NCBI GenBank assembly: GCA_016124255.1
Contig: WGOB01000072.1
Location: 1 to 32,946, forward strand
From: Alphaproteobacteria bacterium
GTDB taxonomy: Bacteria > Pseudomonadota > Alphaproteobacteria > Caulobacterales > Aquidulcibacteraceae
Direction: 5' to 3'
DNA length: 32,946 nt
Part shown: positions 23,032-31,809 of the stretch, in pieces
Numbering within the stretch: position 1 is the stretch's first letter
How the letters are laid out: the number at the start of each line of letters is the position of its first letter
Notes under the pieces: generated by a model
The model's input: only the letters and a program-made list of their open reading frames with translations
Databases searched by the model: none
Told to the model about the DNA's origin: nothing
Translations under genes and position numbers: made by a program

Positions 23032-23862
23032 TCACACGCCAAGATGCTGCGCCCGCGGCCAGGTCTTGGGATCGGCGAGAATGTCCTGGGCCTCGGTGAG
23101 CGCCAGTTCATCTGCGCCAAGGGCCGCGCTGCGCACGATGAGGTCATACACCGCCCCCGTCGACGCTTCGAGCGCCACGACCGCCGCATCGCCGCGCAGG
23201 CGCCGCGCCAGGAAGAGCGCGGTCAACAGATCGCCCGTGCCTTTGGGCGGGTTGGCGAGCTTTGGGGTTTCGCACAGCCAATCGCCGGTGGGCGCGGCGT
23301 AGAGCACGCCGATCCCGCCCGGCGATGCGATCGAAGATATCAGGGCGGGGCGGCCAAACCGGCGCGCGGCGCCGCGCGCGTCGGCAAGGTCCGTACACGG
23401 ACGGCCGGTGATCCGCTCCATCTCCCAGGCGTTCGGCGTGATCCAATCGGCCTGGCGCACGAGGCCGTCCACCACGCCGCCGGCGACGTCCTCCTTCACG
23501 TAGAGGCCGTTTTCGTCGCCCATGATCGGGTCGCAGCAATAGATGGCGTTCTTGTTGGCGCTCTTCACGCGGTCGACCGCGTCGAGCACGACTTCGATCT
23601 GGGCGGGAGCGCCGACATAACCTGAGAGCACGGCGTCGACTTTGGCGAGCGCCCCGTCCTCGGCCATCGCGTGGATCATCGAGGCGATGGTGGCCGCCTC
23701 CACGACCATGCCGCCGGGGGCGCCGCGGTCGGGGCGGCGCCCGTAGAGCACGGTCGGGATCGTCAGCACACGCACGCCGAGCCGCTCGGCCGCGAAGGCG
23801 GTGACGCCGGCGCCGATGCGGGCGCCGGCCACTTGCGAAGAGATGCTAAGGATAGTTTTCAT
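23032..23862 (-). CDS. pdxY: Pyridoxal kinase
   Basis: A 276-residue ribokinase-like enzyme that phosphorylates pyridoxal to PLP in the vitamin B6 salvage route. The opening ILSISSQV, VDAVLSGYVGAPAQ and the YCCDPIMGD segment (108-116) match PdxY. The anion hole and catalytic base are in GTGD (208-211), followed by LLTALFLARR. The ATG at 23862 is the natural start. It leads the minus-strand unit that runs on through the small protein, the serine hydrolase and the GT87 gene. The neighbour 92 bases away on the other strand is the malyl-CoA enzyme. Confidence 0.93.
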   Translation of the reverse strand: MKTILSISSQVAGARIGAGVTAFAAERLGVRVLTIPTVLYGRRPDRGAPGGMVVEAATIASMIHAMAEDGALAKVDAVLSGYVGAPAQIEVVLDAVDRVKSANKNAIYCCDPIMGDENGLYVKEDVAGGVVDGLVRQADWITPNAWEMERITGRPCTDLADARGAARRFGRPALISSIASPGGIGVLYAAPTGDWLCETPKLANPPKGTGDLLTALFLARRLRGDAAVVALEASTGAVYDLIVRSAALGADELALTEAQDILADPKTWPRAQHLGV

Positions 23863-23953
23863 GCGAGTCGCCGGCGCTCCCCATACACCAGGGGGCGGCG
23901 CCGGCGCCGCTCAAAAACGCCCGATCTCGACCGCCAAGCCAGGAAGCATTCCG

Positions 23954-24835
23954 ATGACGCAAGCCGCGCCGCGCCCCCGCCGCTCATGCCTTTATATGCC
24001 GGGCGCCAACGTCAAGGCGCTCGCCAAGGCGCGGGAGATCGGGGCCGATGCGCTGCTGTTCGATCTAGAAGACGCGGTGGCGCCGGACGCAAAGGGCGAG
24101 GCGCGCGCCAATGTGCTGGCGGCGCTGGCCGAGGGCGGGTACGGCGCGCGCGAGCGGATCGTGCGGATCAATGCGCTGACGACGCCGTGGGGGGATAATG
24201 ATCTTGAGGCGATGGCGGGCGCAAAGCCCGATGGATTGCTCGCACCGAAGGTCAACAGCGCCGACGACGTCGCGGCGGTGGACGAGGCGATGACGGAAGC
24301 GGGCTTCCCAAAGGCGGCGGCACTCTGGGTCATGATCGAGACGCCGCTGGCGATCCTCAACATCAAGGAGATCGCTGCGGCGTCTAAGCGGACGCGGCTC
24401 TCCGTCTTCGTGATGGGCACCAATGATCTCGCCAAGGATCTGCACGCGAAACAGACCGCGCAGCGCACGCCGTTCCTCTATGCGCTCTCCGCGGGGGTGA
24501 CGGCGGCGCGCGCCTACGGGCTGACCGCGATCGACGGCGTCTACAATGATATTCAGAATACGGACGGGTTCATCGAAATCTGCCGTCAGGGCCTGGCGCT
24601 TGGGTTTGACGGCAAGACCCTCATCCATCCCAGCCAGGTGGAGCCCTGCAACGCGGTGTTTGCGCCAGCGCCCGACGAGATCGCAGAGGCGCGCGCGGTG
24701 ATCGAGGCGTTCGCGGCGCCGGAGAACGCCGGCAAGGGCGTGCTCAAGGTGAACGGCAAGATGACGGAGCTTCTGCATCTTGAGCAGGCGCGGCGCACAA
24801 TCGCGATCGCCGACGCGATCGCTGCGCGCGGCTGA
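23954..24835 (+). CDS. HpcH/HpaI-CitE family, probable (3S)-malyl-CoA thioesterase or malyl-CoA lyase
   Basis: A 293-residue TIM-barrel enzyme of the CitE group. Visible are CLYMPGANVKALAKA, the metal ligand region LLFDLEDAV (about residues 36-44), RIVRIN, the ligand Glu in VMIETP, and VMGTNDLAKDLHAK. Compared with what I recall of Rhodobacter sphaeroides, it resembles Mcl2 ((3S)-malyl-CoA thioesterase), not Mcl1. That enzyme hydrolyses malyl-CoA in the ethylmalonyl-CoA pathway. The ATG at 23954 avoids a 51-residue extension that overlaps pdxY. A mesaconyl-CoA hydratase lies 1.4 kb downstream on the same strand, which supports the assignment. Confidence 0.85.
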   Translation: MTQAAPRPRRSCLYMPGANVKALAKAREIGADALLFDLEDAVAPDAKGEARANVLAALAEGGYGARERIVRINALTTPWGDNDLEAMAGAKPDGLLAPKVNSADDVAAVDEAMTEAGFPKAAALWVMIETPLAILNIKEIAAASKRTRLSVFVMGTNDLAKDLHAKQTAQRTPFLYALSAGVTAARAYGLTAIDGVYNDIQNTDGFIEICRQGLALGFDGKTLIHPSQVEPCNAVFAPAPDEIAEARAVIEAFAAPENAGKGVLKVNGKMTELLHLEQARRTIAIADAIAARG

Positions 24836-24894
24836 GGCCCAAGGTTCCGCACCAACGACTTTCCGGCTAGGTTCGCCGCAGCGGAGGACGGATC

Positions 24895-26136
24895 ATGCGA
24901 CGAGCGATGTTGGCGCTGGCGGGGCTGTGCGCGATCGCTGCGGCGCCCCCGGCGCAGGCCGGGCCGGGCGCTGATCTCCTGCATCGCGAGTTGGAGGCGG
25001 CGCGCAGCGGCGATGCAGAGGCGGCGCTCGCGGCGTTGGTCGCGGCGCGTCCGCGCGATCAGGAGGCGCTCTACGCGCTGGGCGTTGCGCAGCTCGCCAA
25101 CGCCGTCGAGCGCTTCGGCCAGGGGCTCTACAGGCTGGGGTATCACGGGGTGAACCCAGGCCGCTGGGCCGGGCCCTTGCTGCAGCTGCCGGTTCCGCCG
25201 AATCCCGATCCGGCGACGGCGGATTACGCCGAAATTCGTGCGTTGCTCGCCGCGTGGGTGGCTGATCTCGACGAAGCCCGCGAGACGCTGGCGCGCGTGG
25301 ACAGCCGTAGCGTGAAGCTGCGCCTCGATCTCGCGCGCGTGCGGCTCGATCTCGATGGCGACGGCGTTGCAGACGCCTCTCTTGGCGATGTTCTGGCGCC
25401 GCCGCCGGCGCCCGGCGCCGAACCGGAGGAGACGCCTGCGCCGGCGCCGCCGACGACGTTTGCGTTCGATCGCGCCGACGCGCTGTGGCTCCAGGGGTAT
25501 GCGCAATTGCTCGCCGCGCCGGCGGACTTCATCCTCGCGCATGATTTCTCGGCGCTCACCGAGGCGACGTTCCATCGGTTGTTCCGCCGCGCCGGCATGG
25601 CGCTGATCGATGCGCCGCCGCGGGAGGGCCAGGACGGCGCCGGCTTCGTCAACAGCGACTTCGCCGACGTGATTGCGGCGGTGCATTTCATCAATTGGCC
25701 GGTGGTGGAGCCCGAGCGGCGCGCGCGCGTGCGCGAACGGCTGCTTGCGGTCTCGGCGCTGTCGCGCGCGAACTGGGCGGCGATCCGCGCCGAACGCGAC
25801 AACGACCAAGAATGGCTGCCGAATCCGCGGCAGACTTCGCCGTTCGCGGGCCTGCAGGTCACCAATGCGCGGATCGATGCGTGGCTGCGCTTCCTCGATC
25901 TGTGGGATTCGGTGCTGAATGGGGAGACGCTGGCGCCGCACTGGCGGTTTGCGCAGGGCATGGACATCCGCGCCTTCTTCGAAGGGCGCGAGGATTTCGA
26001 TCTGGTGTCCATCCTCACCGGGTACGGCGCGGCGGCCTATCTCAAGGATGGTCCGGTGATGTCCAACGAAGAGGTGATGGCGCTGCGCGAGCAGATGGGG
26101 CCGAATGCGCTCCTGTTTGCGGCCTGGTTCAACTGA
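24895..26136 (+). CDS. Secreted protein of unknown function with an EF-hand-like loop
   Basis: A 413-residue protein I do not recognise. The first 22 residues are a signal peptide (MRRAMLALAGLCAIAAAPPAQA). From residue 25 to 75 it is helical and TPR-like. Residues 152-160 read DLDGDGVAD, the calcium-binding loop of EF-hand or thrombospondin-3 type, followed by a Pro-rich linker (about 166-182). The C-terminal half has Trp-rich helical segments (INWPVVEPERRAR, DAWLRFLDLWDSVLNG). It should be periplasmic. It sits 59 bases after the malyl-CoA gene and 81 before mch on the same strand, but nothing ties it to their chemistry. Confidence 0.75.
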   Translation: MRRAMLALAGLCAIAAAPPAQAGPGADLLHRELEAARSGDAEAALAALVAARPRDQEALYALGVAQLANAVERFGQGLYRLGYHGVNPGRWAGPLLQLPVPPNPDPATADYAEIRALLAAWVADLDEARETLARVDSRSVKLRLDLARVRLDLDGDGVADASLGDVLAPPPAPGAEPEETPAPAPPTTFAFDRADALWLQGYAQLLAAPADFILAHDFSALTEATFHRLFRRAGMALIDAPPREGQDGAGFVNSDFADVIAAVHFINWPVVEPERRARVRERLLAVSALSRANWAAIRAERDNDQEWLPNPRQTSPFAGLQVTNARIDAWLRFLDLWDSVLNGETLAPHWRFAQGMDIRAFFEGREDFDLVSILTGYGAAAYLKDGPVMSNEEVMALREQMGPNALLFAAWFN

Positions 26137-26217
26137 ACGACGCAAGGGGCGAAGAGTCGCCTTGCGAACCTCGCGCCGCGGCGCCTCATTGCGCGCCGTG
26201 TTTGGAGCCCGCCGCCT

Positions 26218-27267
26218 ATGCCGAAATCGAATCCCGGCCGGTTCTTCGAGGATTTCAGCCTCGGGGACCGTATCCGCCACGCGACGCCGCGGACGCTGAC
26301 GGACGGCGACGCGGCGCTCTACATCGCGCTTACGGGCTCTCGCTATGCGCTGTTCTCCAGCGACGAATTCGCCAACCAGAACGGGCTTGGCCGGGCGCCG
26401 ATCGATCCGCTGATGGTGTTCCATATCGTGTTCGGAAAAAGCGTGCCGGACATCTCGCTGAACGCCGTCGCCAATCTTGGCTACGCGGAGGGGCGTTTCC
26501 TCGCGCCGGTCTATGCCGGCGATACGCTCACGGCGGAGAGCGAGGTGATCGGCCTGCGAGTCAATTCGAACAACAAGACCGGCGTCGTCTATGTACGCAC
26601 GACCGGCGTCAATCAGCTTGGCGAGCCGGTGTTGAGCTATGTGCGCTGGGTCATGGTCAACAAGCGCGATCCCGGCGCGCCAGCGCCGCAGGAGCACGCG
26701 CCGACGCTTATGGACGCTGTGCCGGCGGGCGATCTCGTGGCGCCGCCGGAGCTTCGGTTTTCGCCGGACTACGACACAGCGCTCGCGGGATCGTCATACC
26801 TCTATGAAGATTATGAGATCGGCGAGAGGATCGACCACGTCGACGGCATGACCGTAGAGGAGGCCGAACATCAATTGGTCACCCGGCTTTATCAGAACAC
26901 CGCAAAGGTCCATTTCGACGCGGTCGCCCAATTGGAATCGCGGTTCGGCCGGCGGTTGATCTATGGCGGGGTGGTGATCTCGGTGGCGCGCGCGCTGGCG
27001 TTCAACGGCCTCGCCAATGCGGCGCTCGTGCTCGGGATCAATGGCGGGCGCCATGTCGCGCCGCTGTTCGCCGCCGACACGATCTATTGCTGGAGCGAAG
27101 TTCTCGACAAGGCGGATCTCGGCAGCACGGGCGCGCTGCGGCTGCGGCTCGTCGCGGCGAAGAACCGGTCGTGCGCGAGCTTCCCGGGCAAGGAAGACAA
27201 CGGCGGATACAACCCCGCCGTCATCCTCGACTTCGATTATTGGGCTGCGATCCCGAAGCGCGCTTAG
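26218..27267 (+). CDS. mch: Mesaconyl-CoA hydratase (beta-methylmalyl-CoA dehydratase)
   Basis: A 349-residue double hot-dog MaoC-type dehydratase interconverting mesaconyl-CoA and beta-methylmalyl-CoA in the ethylmalonyl-CoA pathway for acetyl-CoA assimilation. Diagnostic stretches, compared with my memory of Rhodobacter Mch, are NPGRFFEDFSLGDRI, HATPRTLTDGDAALY, APIDPLMVFHIVFGK, VPDISLNAVANLGYAEGRF, TGVVYV, IDHVDGMTVEEAEHQ and SGRHTNP-like NGGRHVAP. The length is near the family's 343. GGAG lies 11 bases before the ATG. Its presence implies that the organism may lack the glyoxylate bypass, though that cannot be seen here. Confidence 0.93.
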   Translation: MPKSNPGRFFEDFSLGDRIRHATPRTLTDGDAALYIALTGSRYALFSSDEFANQNGLGRAPIDPLMVFHIVFGKSVPDISLNAVANLGYAEGRFLAPVYAGDTLTAESEVIGLRVNSNNKTGVVYVRTTGVNQLGEPVLSYVRWVMVNKRDPGAPAPQEHAPTLMDAVPAGDLVAPPELRFSPDYDTALAGSSYLYEDYEIGERIDHVDGMTVEEAEHQLVTRLYQNTAKVHFDAVAQLESRFGRRLIYGGVVISVARALAFNGLANAALVLGINGGRHVAPLFAADTIYCWSEVLDKADLGSTGALRLRLVAAKNRSCASFPGKEDNGGYNPAVILDFDYWAAIPKRA

Positions 27268-27272
27268 AGAGG

Positions 27273-27294
27273 GCGACCTGATTGGCTCAGGCCG
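27273..27294. repeat. Partial copy of the 18160-18265 palindromic element
   Basis: GCGACCTGATTGG plus C plus TCAGGCCG matches 18172-18193 at 21 of 22 positions. It forms CCTGA/TCAGG, just after the mch stop, and it contains the stop codon of the minus-strand membrane gene (27287-27289). It may serve as a terminator for both convergent genes. Confidence 0.55.
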
Positions 27295-27895
27295 GCGGCG
27301 GCGCCGCGGTTCCGCCGATCTGTTCGCGCCCCTGCATCAGCATGAAGCTGGCCGCGCCCGCCACCAGAAGCGCGACCAGGGTTAGCCAGTACCCGGTCTG
27401 CGGTTGCACCTGGATCATCTGCGCCATGTTCTGGGACATCTGGTTCATCTGCATGGCGAAGGCGTCCTCACCGCCGCCGCCGCCGAACGGGTCGCTGGAT
27501 GCGCCGGGGGGCGTCGCGGCGCCGCTCTGCTGGTTCAGCTGACCCTTGATGAAGGCTTGCAGCAACATGAAGCCGCCGACGGACGCGACGAGCCCGACGC
27601 CCGAAGTGATCAGGGTGAGCTGGCCGGACTCGCGCCCGGTCCGCAAGAAGCTGAGCGCCAGACCAGCGATGATGGCCAGGAGCGCAATGATGAACGGCAG
27701 CTGCTGCATGATGTCGGGGTCGGCGGCGTTGGCCTGGGCGCCGGCGCCGCCGGCCGCGGTGGATTCGCCGAGGACCAGCTGGATGCCGGTTGCGGAGCTC
27801 AAGGTCTGGCCCTGGCAGGACACGACAATCCAGGGTAGAAAAAACCCAAGGATCGCAACGATCTTCGCGCCTCGGACGATCCAGGCCGTGCTCAT
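27287..27895 (-). CDS. Membrane protein of unknown function
   Basis: A 202-residue protein with about four hydrophobic segments (VAILGFFLPWIVVSC at 12-26, LPFIIALLAIIAGLALSFL near 66-84, LITSGVGLVASVGGFMLLQAFI near 95-116, and YWLTLVALLVAGAASFML near 168-185). Between the third and fourth is a Met/Gln/Gly-rich segment (PFGGGGGEDAFAMQMNQMSQNMAQM). I do not recognise a family. The start at 27895 has GGGGGAG just upstream, which is why I reject a longer frame from 28201. It converges on mch, and its stop codon lies inside the partial palindromic element. Confidence 0.75.
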   Translation of the reverse strand: MSTAWIVRGAKIVAILGFFLPWIVVSCQGQTLSSATGIQLVLGESTAAGGAGAQANAADPDIMQQLPFIIALLAIIAGLALSFLRTGRESGQLTLITSGVGLVASVGGFMLLQAFIKGQLNQQSGAATPPGASSDPFGGGGGEDAFAMQMNQMSQNMAQMIQVQPQTGYWLTLVALLVAGAASFMLMQGREQIGGTAAPPPA

Positions 27896-28111
27896 GCAGC
27901 TCCCCCTCTGATTCCTGCGCCGCGGACAGAACCACAAGTCCGTCCTATCCGCCACTTCGATCGCGGCGCGGGTTCCCTGGCCGCCGGCCGCAGCCGAGGC
28001 CCGGCGATCTTCAGCGGCACTGGGCCGAAGCCCTGCGGCGGCCTTCGCCCGAGGGCCGAACGGCCTTGAATCTGCCGGGCTTGCGCTACCACTTGGCAGG
28101 CATTCGGTTTT

Positions 28112-28609
28112 ATGAGTGAGGCCATGTCCCGCACACGAACGAGCCAGGCGTCCGAGGCGGCGGCCCTGCTCGGAGAGGCTTTCGCCGTGGCTGTGCGCCA
28201 CGCCGTGGGCCGCGCCGTCGCCGCCGGGGTGACCCCGACCGGCGAAAGCGCCCCGCGCCGCGCCGCCCGCCCAGACGCGCCCGCCCGGAAGGCGGCGGCG
28301 GCGAAGCCCTCCGCACAGGCGGTCCAGCCGGTCGCGCCGCCGCCGGCTTCAGCCAAGCCGGCGCCGAAGACGCCGGTTCCGGCCGCGAAGGCTGCGCCAA
28401 AGCCCGCCGCGCCAAAGGCGGCGGCGCCGCCAAAGCCGGCGGCTGCGCCGCCCAAGCCCGCGCCGAAGGCGGCCGCGCCCGCCAAACCGGCGGCCAAGGC
28501 CGTCGCGCCTGCGAAGCCGCCCGCGAAAGCGGCGGCGCCGAAAGCGGCGCCGGCCGCCGCCAAAAAGGCCGCCCCGAAGAAAGGGGCGGCGAAAGCCGCG
28601 CGCAAATAG
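28112..28609 (+). CDS. Ala/Pro/Lys-rich histone-H1-like protein next to a zeta-toxin-like kinase
   Basis: A 165-residue protein. Residues 1-42 are mixed and could be helical (ASEAAALLGEAFAVAVRHAVGRAVAAGV). From about 60 to the end it is almost entirely Ala, Pro and Lys in AKPA/KAAAPKP repeats, so it is highly basic and disordered. Such tails bind DNA or polyphosphate; this is a composition statement, not homology. The stop codon is directly followed by the next ATG with no spacing (TAG then ATG), so the two are almost certainly cotranslated. An ATG at 28124 is an alternative start. It may be the partner of the kinase. Confidence 0.7.
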   Translation: MSEAMSRTRTSQASEAAALLGEAFAVAVRHAVGRAVAAGVTPTGESAPRRAARPDAPARKAAAAKPSAQAVQPVAPPPASAKPAPKTPVPAAKAAPKPAAPKAAAPPKPAAAPPKPAPKAAAPAKPAAKAVAPAKPPAKAAAPKAAPAAAKKAAPKKGAAKAARK

Positions 28610-29269
28610 ATGCCGCGCTCCTGGTTTTGGCTTCTGGGCGGCCCGAACGGCTCAGGCAAATCGACCTTTGCGGCGACGGACATCTTCGCGCGTCTCACCA
28701 AGACGCCGGAGCACGCCGCCGATTTGACGTTGATCAATCCCGATATTCTGGCGCGCGAGATCCGGATCAACCGCCCCGGCGCCGGCCCAGACGAGATCGC
28801 GCGCGAGGCGGCCACGCGGTCCGACAGCCAGGTCCATGCGCTGATCGGCGACGGCAAGCCGCTCCTGGTGGAGACCGTGCTCTCCACCGCCAAGTTCCGC
28901 CCGAGCGTGATCGAGGCCAAGCAGAAGGATTACCGGTTCGGGCTCGTCTATGTCGTGCTGAAGCGCCCTGAACTGAATGTCGCGCGGGTGCAGCAACGCG
29001 TGCTGCTCGACGGGCACCACGTCGATCCGGGCAAGATCGTGGAACGGTATGGGCGCTCGCTGCAGCAACTGAAATGGTTTGCGCCGGAGGCGGATTATTT
29101 CACCATGTGGGACAATTCCCGAACGGGCGGACCGCCGACGCTGCTCGTGGAAGCGACGCCGGAGCGGTACGTGATCACCGACGAGGCTCAAGCGCTGATT
29201 GAGGATTCCGAGACCGAGCCCATGCTGAAGCATGCGCTCCACGATCTGATCGACGCCTTCGAGACCTGA
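28610..29269 (+). CDS. Zeta-toxin-like P-loop kinase
   Basis: A 219-residue P-loop protein. Walker A is GPNGSGKST at 11-19; LINPDIL (41-47) and VETVLS (87-92) match the zeta-toxin substrate and catalytic motifs. The segment NVARVQQRVLLDGHHVDPGKIVERYGRSLQQL (about 123-154) has the conserved arginines and the usual GGH.V pattern. Zeta toxins phosphorylate UDP-N-acetylglucosamine, but many homologues are uncharacterised. No epsilon antitoxin is near; the Ala/Pro/Lys protein just upstream takes its position. The stop codon lies inside the palindrome CCTGATCAGG (29265-29274). Confidence 0.82.
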   Translation: MPRSWFWLLGGPNGSGKSTFAATDIFARLTKTPEHAADLTLINPDILAREIRINRPGAGPDEIAREAATRSDSQVHALIGDGKPLLVETVLSTAKFRPSVIEAKQKDYRFGLVYVVLKRPELNVARVQQRVLLDGHHVDPGKIVERYGRSLQQLKWFAPEADYFTMWDNSRTGGPPTLLVEATPERYVITDEAQALIEDSETEPMLKHALHDLIDAFET

Positions 29270-29403
29270 TCAGGCGGGCGGGCGCGCTCGGCTCGTTGCG
29301 GCCTGAAATCATTGCGATCATTGCGCGCGGCCCCGACCGGCCGGACTTCTGCGAATGATCGTGCTCGATACGGATCCTTGGCTTGACGCTGATCGCGCCG
29401 TGA

Positions 29404-31188
29404 TCAGTTCGGCGGGCGCGCCGGCCGCTCCACCGTCTGCCGGCTCTCGACCCACGCGCGCACGCGCATCTCCACCACGTCGAGCGGCAGTGCGCCGCCA
29501 CCCAGCAGCACGTCGTGGAAGGCGCGCACGTCGAACGCCTCGCCCAGGGCGGCTTGCGCCTCGTCGCGGAGCCTGCGGAACCGCAACTCGCCGACCTTGT
29601 AGGCGAGCGCCTGCGCCGGCCAGGAGATGTAGCGCTCCAGTTCGGTCTGGATGTTGTGCGGCGCGAGCGCGGAATTCTCACTGAAGCAGCGGCGCGCCTC
29701 CTCGATATCCCAGCCCATCCAATGGATGCCGGTGTCGACGACGAGCCGGCAGGCGCGCCACATCTCCATCGAATAGCGGCCGAACAGCTCATAGGGGGTG
29801 CGGTACATCCCCATCTCTTCGCCGAGAAACTCGGCGTAAAGCCCCCAGCCTTCCACGAACGCCGTCGGTCCAAGATTGCGCCGGAAGTAGGGGAGGCCGT
29901 CCAATTCCTGCGCGATCGCGATCTGCAGGTGGTGTCCGGGCACGGCTTCATGCAGCGACAGCGCGGGGAATTCGTAGAGCGGGCGCTGATCGAGGCGGCT
30001 GGTGTTGACCATGTAGCCGCCGGCCTGGCCAAGCGGCATCGACCCCGGCCAATAGCGTGCGGACGTGTACCCCTCGGCGATGTCGTCCGGGACGGGGCGG
30101 ACGCCGTAGGGCAGGCGCGGCAACACGCCGAACAGCGGCGGCAGGCGATCGTCGGCGCGTTTGGAGATTTCGCTGGCGTAGCTCAGCAATTCCTGCGGCG
30201 AGCGGGCGTAGAATTGCTCATCGCTGCGCAGGAAGGCGAGGAATTCTGCGAACGTGCCGGTGAAGCCGCTGTCGCGGATCGCCACGTCCATCAGCGCGCG
30301 GATGCGCGCGACTTCGGATAACCCAAGCTGGTGGATCTCGTCCGGCGTCATCTGCGTCGTCGTCTCACGCCGGACGAGGTAGCGATACGTCGCTTCGCCG
30401 TTGGGCGTCGCGCGCCAGGCGATGTCGGCGCGGGCGGCGGGCAGGTATTGGCGTTCCAGGAAGGTCGCGAAGGCGCGCTGCTTGGGCAGGATGCGGTCGC
30501 GCACGATCGCGAGCGCGCGGGCGCGGTATGCGGCGAAGTCCGCGGCGGGGATCGTCGCCGGCGCGCGTGCGAACGGCAGGAGCAGCGTGTGGTTGTCCGC
30601 CGGCATCGCTGCATGGGCGCGGGCCACGGCGAGCACGCGGTCCACGACAAGACGCGGCTGGGTCAGTTCGCTTTGAATGCCGCGGCGCAGATTGGCGAGG
30701 TTCTGGTCGTAGAAGCGCGGCATCGCCTCCAGCCGCGCGAGCCAGGCCTCGGCGTCGTCGCGCGTCGCGATGGTCGTGGTGCGCGCGAGATAGTCGCCCA
30801 GCGTGTGGAAGCCGGAATCATTTTCGAATGCGATCCGCGGGAGGTCGTAGCCCGCCTCCTCGATCCGCTGGGTCATGAGGTGGAGAAGCAGAGCGTGGTT
30901 GAGCGCGCTCTCGTGGGTCAACGCGCTGGCGTCGACGGCGCCGAGCCGGGCGATCAGCGTCTCGTATTGCGCGGTGCGGGCCGCGATCGCGTCGGGGCTG
31001 ACGTCGGGAAGCCGGCGCAGCGAGGCGCGATCCCCATCGCCGCCGGCGGTGATCGGATCGGCCTCCCGTTCGATGGCCTCGAACGCGGCGATGACGTCAG
31101 TGAGGGCGGCCTCATCGCCTGCGCTTTGGGCGAGGGCGGCGCCCGTCAGGCTGCTGGCGACGACAATCGCGGCGAACGCAGAACGCAT
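29404..31188 (-). CDS. Secreted DUF885 metal-dependent protein
   Basis: A 594-residue DUF885-family protein, probably an exported peptidase-like enzyme. Residues 1-20 are a signal peptide (MRSAFAAIVVASSLTGAALA). The metal site is HEAVPGHH at 413-420, with a further Glu in FVEGWGLYAE near 446, as in gluzincin-type folds. The length matches the family. GAAGGGAG sits about 4 bases before the ATG at 31188, so the longer frame up to 31449 is not used. It is divergent from sdhC, and 134 bases separate its 3' end from the kinase gene; I see no gene in that gap. Confidence 0.88.
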   Translation of the reverse strand: MRSAFAAIVVASSLTGAALAQSAGDEAALTDVIAAFEAIEREADPITAGGDGDRASLRRLPDVSPDAIAARTAQYETLIARLGAVDASALTHESALNHALLLHLMTQRIEEAGYDLPRIAFENDSGFHTLGDYLARTTTIATRDDAEAWLARLEAMPRFYDQNLANLRRGIQSELTQPRLVVDRVLAVARAHAAMPADNHTLLLPFARAPATIPAADFAAYRARALAIVRDRILPKQRAFATFLERQYLPAARADIAWRATPNGEATYRYLVRRETTTQMTPDEIHQLGLSEVARIRALMDVAIRDSGFTGTFAEFLAFLRSDEQFYARSPQELLSYASEISKRADDRLPPLFGVLPRLPYGVRPVPDDIAEGYTSARYWPGSMPLGQAGGYMVNTSRLDQRPLYEFPALSLHEAVPGHHLQIAIAQELDGLPYFRRNLGPTAFVEGWGLYAEFLGEEMGMYRTPYELFGRYSMEMWRACRLVVDTGIHWMGWDIEEARRCFSENSALAPHNIQTELERYISWPAQALAYKVGELRFRRLRDEAQAALGEAFDVRAFHDVLLGGGALPLDVVEMRVRAWVESRQTVERPARPPN

Positions 31189-31311
31189 GGAGGCTCCCTT
31201 CTGGCGGCCCGGGAGAGCGGCGCCTCCCACGCTCCCCTGAACGCCATTTCGCGCCCAGAGGAGATCGGCGCGACTAAAGCGCGCCCGATGCGGGCGCGGC
31301 AAGGGCGTGCG

Positions 31312-31339
31312 TTGACTTGGCGACTTCGGGGAATACCTT
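31312..31339 (+). promoter_or_regulatory. Weak candidate promoter upstream of sdhC
   Basis: TTGACT (31312-31317) and TACCTT (31334-31339) are 16 bases apart, 68 bases before the sdhC start codon. The -35 match is good and the -10 match is poor. Confidence 0.3.
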
Positions 31340-31407
31340 GCGGCCCGCGTTTCGCCTCGTCTCTGGGGCGACAAGCTGTTCCGCTGAGACAACGTCCAAG
31401 GAAAGAG

Positions 31408-31809
31408 ATGGCCAGCGCGCCCGAGTCCGAACGACCGCTTTCGCCGCACCTACAGATCTGGCGCTGGCACCCGACGATGGCGGCGTCGATCCTCCATCGC
31501 GTCACCGGGGTTGGGCTCTATCTCGCGTTTCTCGCGTTCGCCGGCTGGCTCGTCCTCCTGGCGATGGGGCCTCAATCCTACGGCTGGCTCGATGACCTGT
31601 TTCATTCCTGGTTCGGACAATTGAAGCTCTACGGCGTCTTCGCAGTGCTCGCGTTCCACGCCGCCAACGGGGTGCGCCATCTGGTGTGGGACACCGGGCG
31701 CCATTTCGCCCCGAAGGCGGCCAGCGCGAGCGCCATCTTCATCATTTTCGTCGCGCTCGCGGCGCCGGCGGCGCTCTGGCTGATCCTGACGCAGGGGGGG
31801 CGGCCATGA
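31408..31809 (+). CDS. sdhC: Succinate dehydrogenase cytochrome b556 subunit
   Basis: A 133-residue membrane anchor of complex [12 protein letters not shown] and [12 protein letters not shown] are the family signatures. Three hydrophobic segments follow. [13 protein letters not shown] holds the heme-ligand histidine near residue 84 and the conserved RHLxWD. With sdhD it binds heme b and ubiquinone. AAGGAAAGAG just before the ATG serves as the ribosome site. The stop overlaps sdhD as ATGA. This is the start of an sdhCDA(B) operon, divergent from the DUF885 gene. Confidence 0.95.
   Translation: MASAPESERPLSPHLQIWRWHPTMAASILHRVTGVGLYLAFLAFAGWLVLLAMGPQSYGWLDDLFHSWFGQLKLYGVFAVLAFHAANGVRHLVWDTGRHFAPKAASASAIFIIFVALAAPAALWLILTQGGRP

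Noticed and set aside
27892-28920. 342-residue minus frame rich in Gly/Ala/Phe
   Set aside because: It is antisense to the Ala/Pro/Lys-rich gene and the kinase; its apparent repeats only mirror the low-complexity codons.
29265-29274. CCTGATCAGG as a third copy of the dispersed element
   Set aside because: It lacks the TGG loop and the flanks agree only weakly; a 10-base palindrome is easily a coincidence.
29404-31449. 681-residue version of the DUF885 protein
   Set aside because: The signal peptide and GAAGGGAG ribosome site identify the ATG at 31188 as the start.
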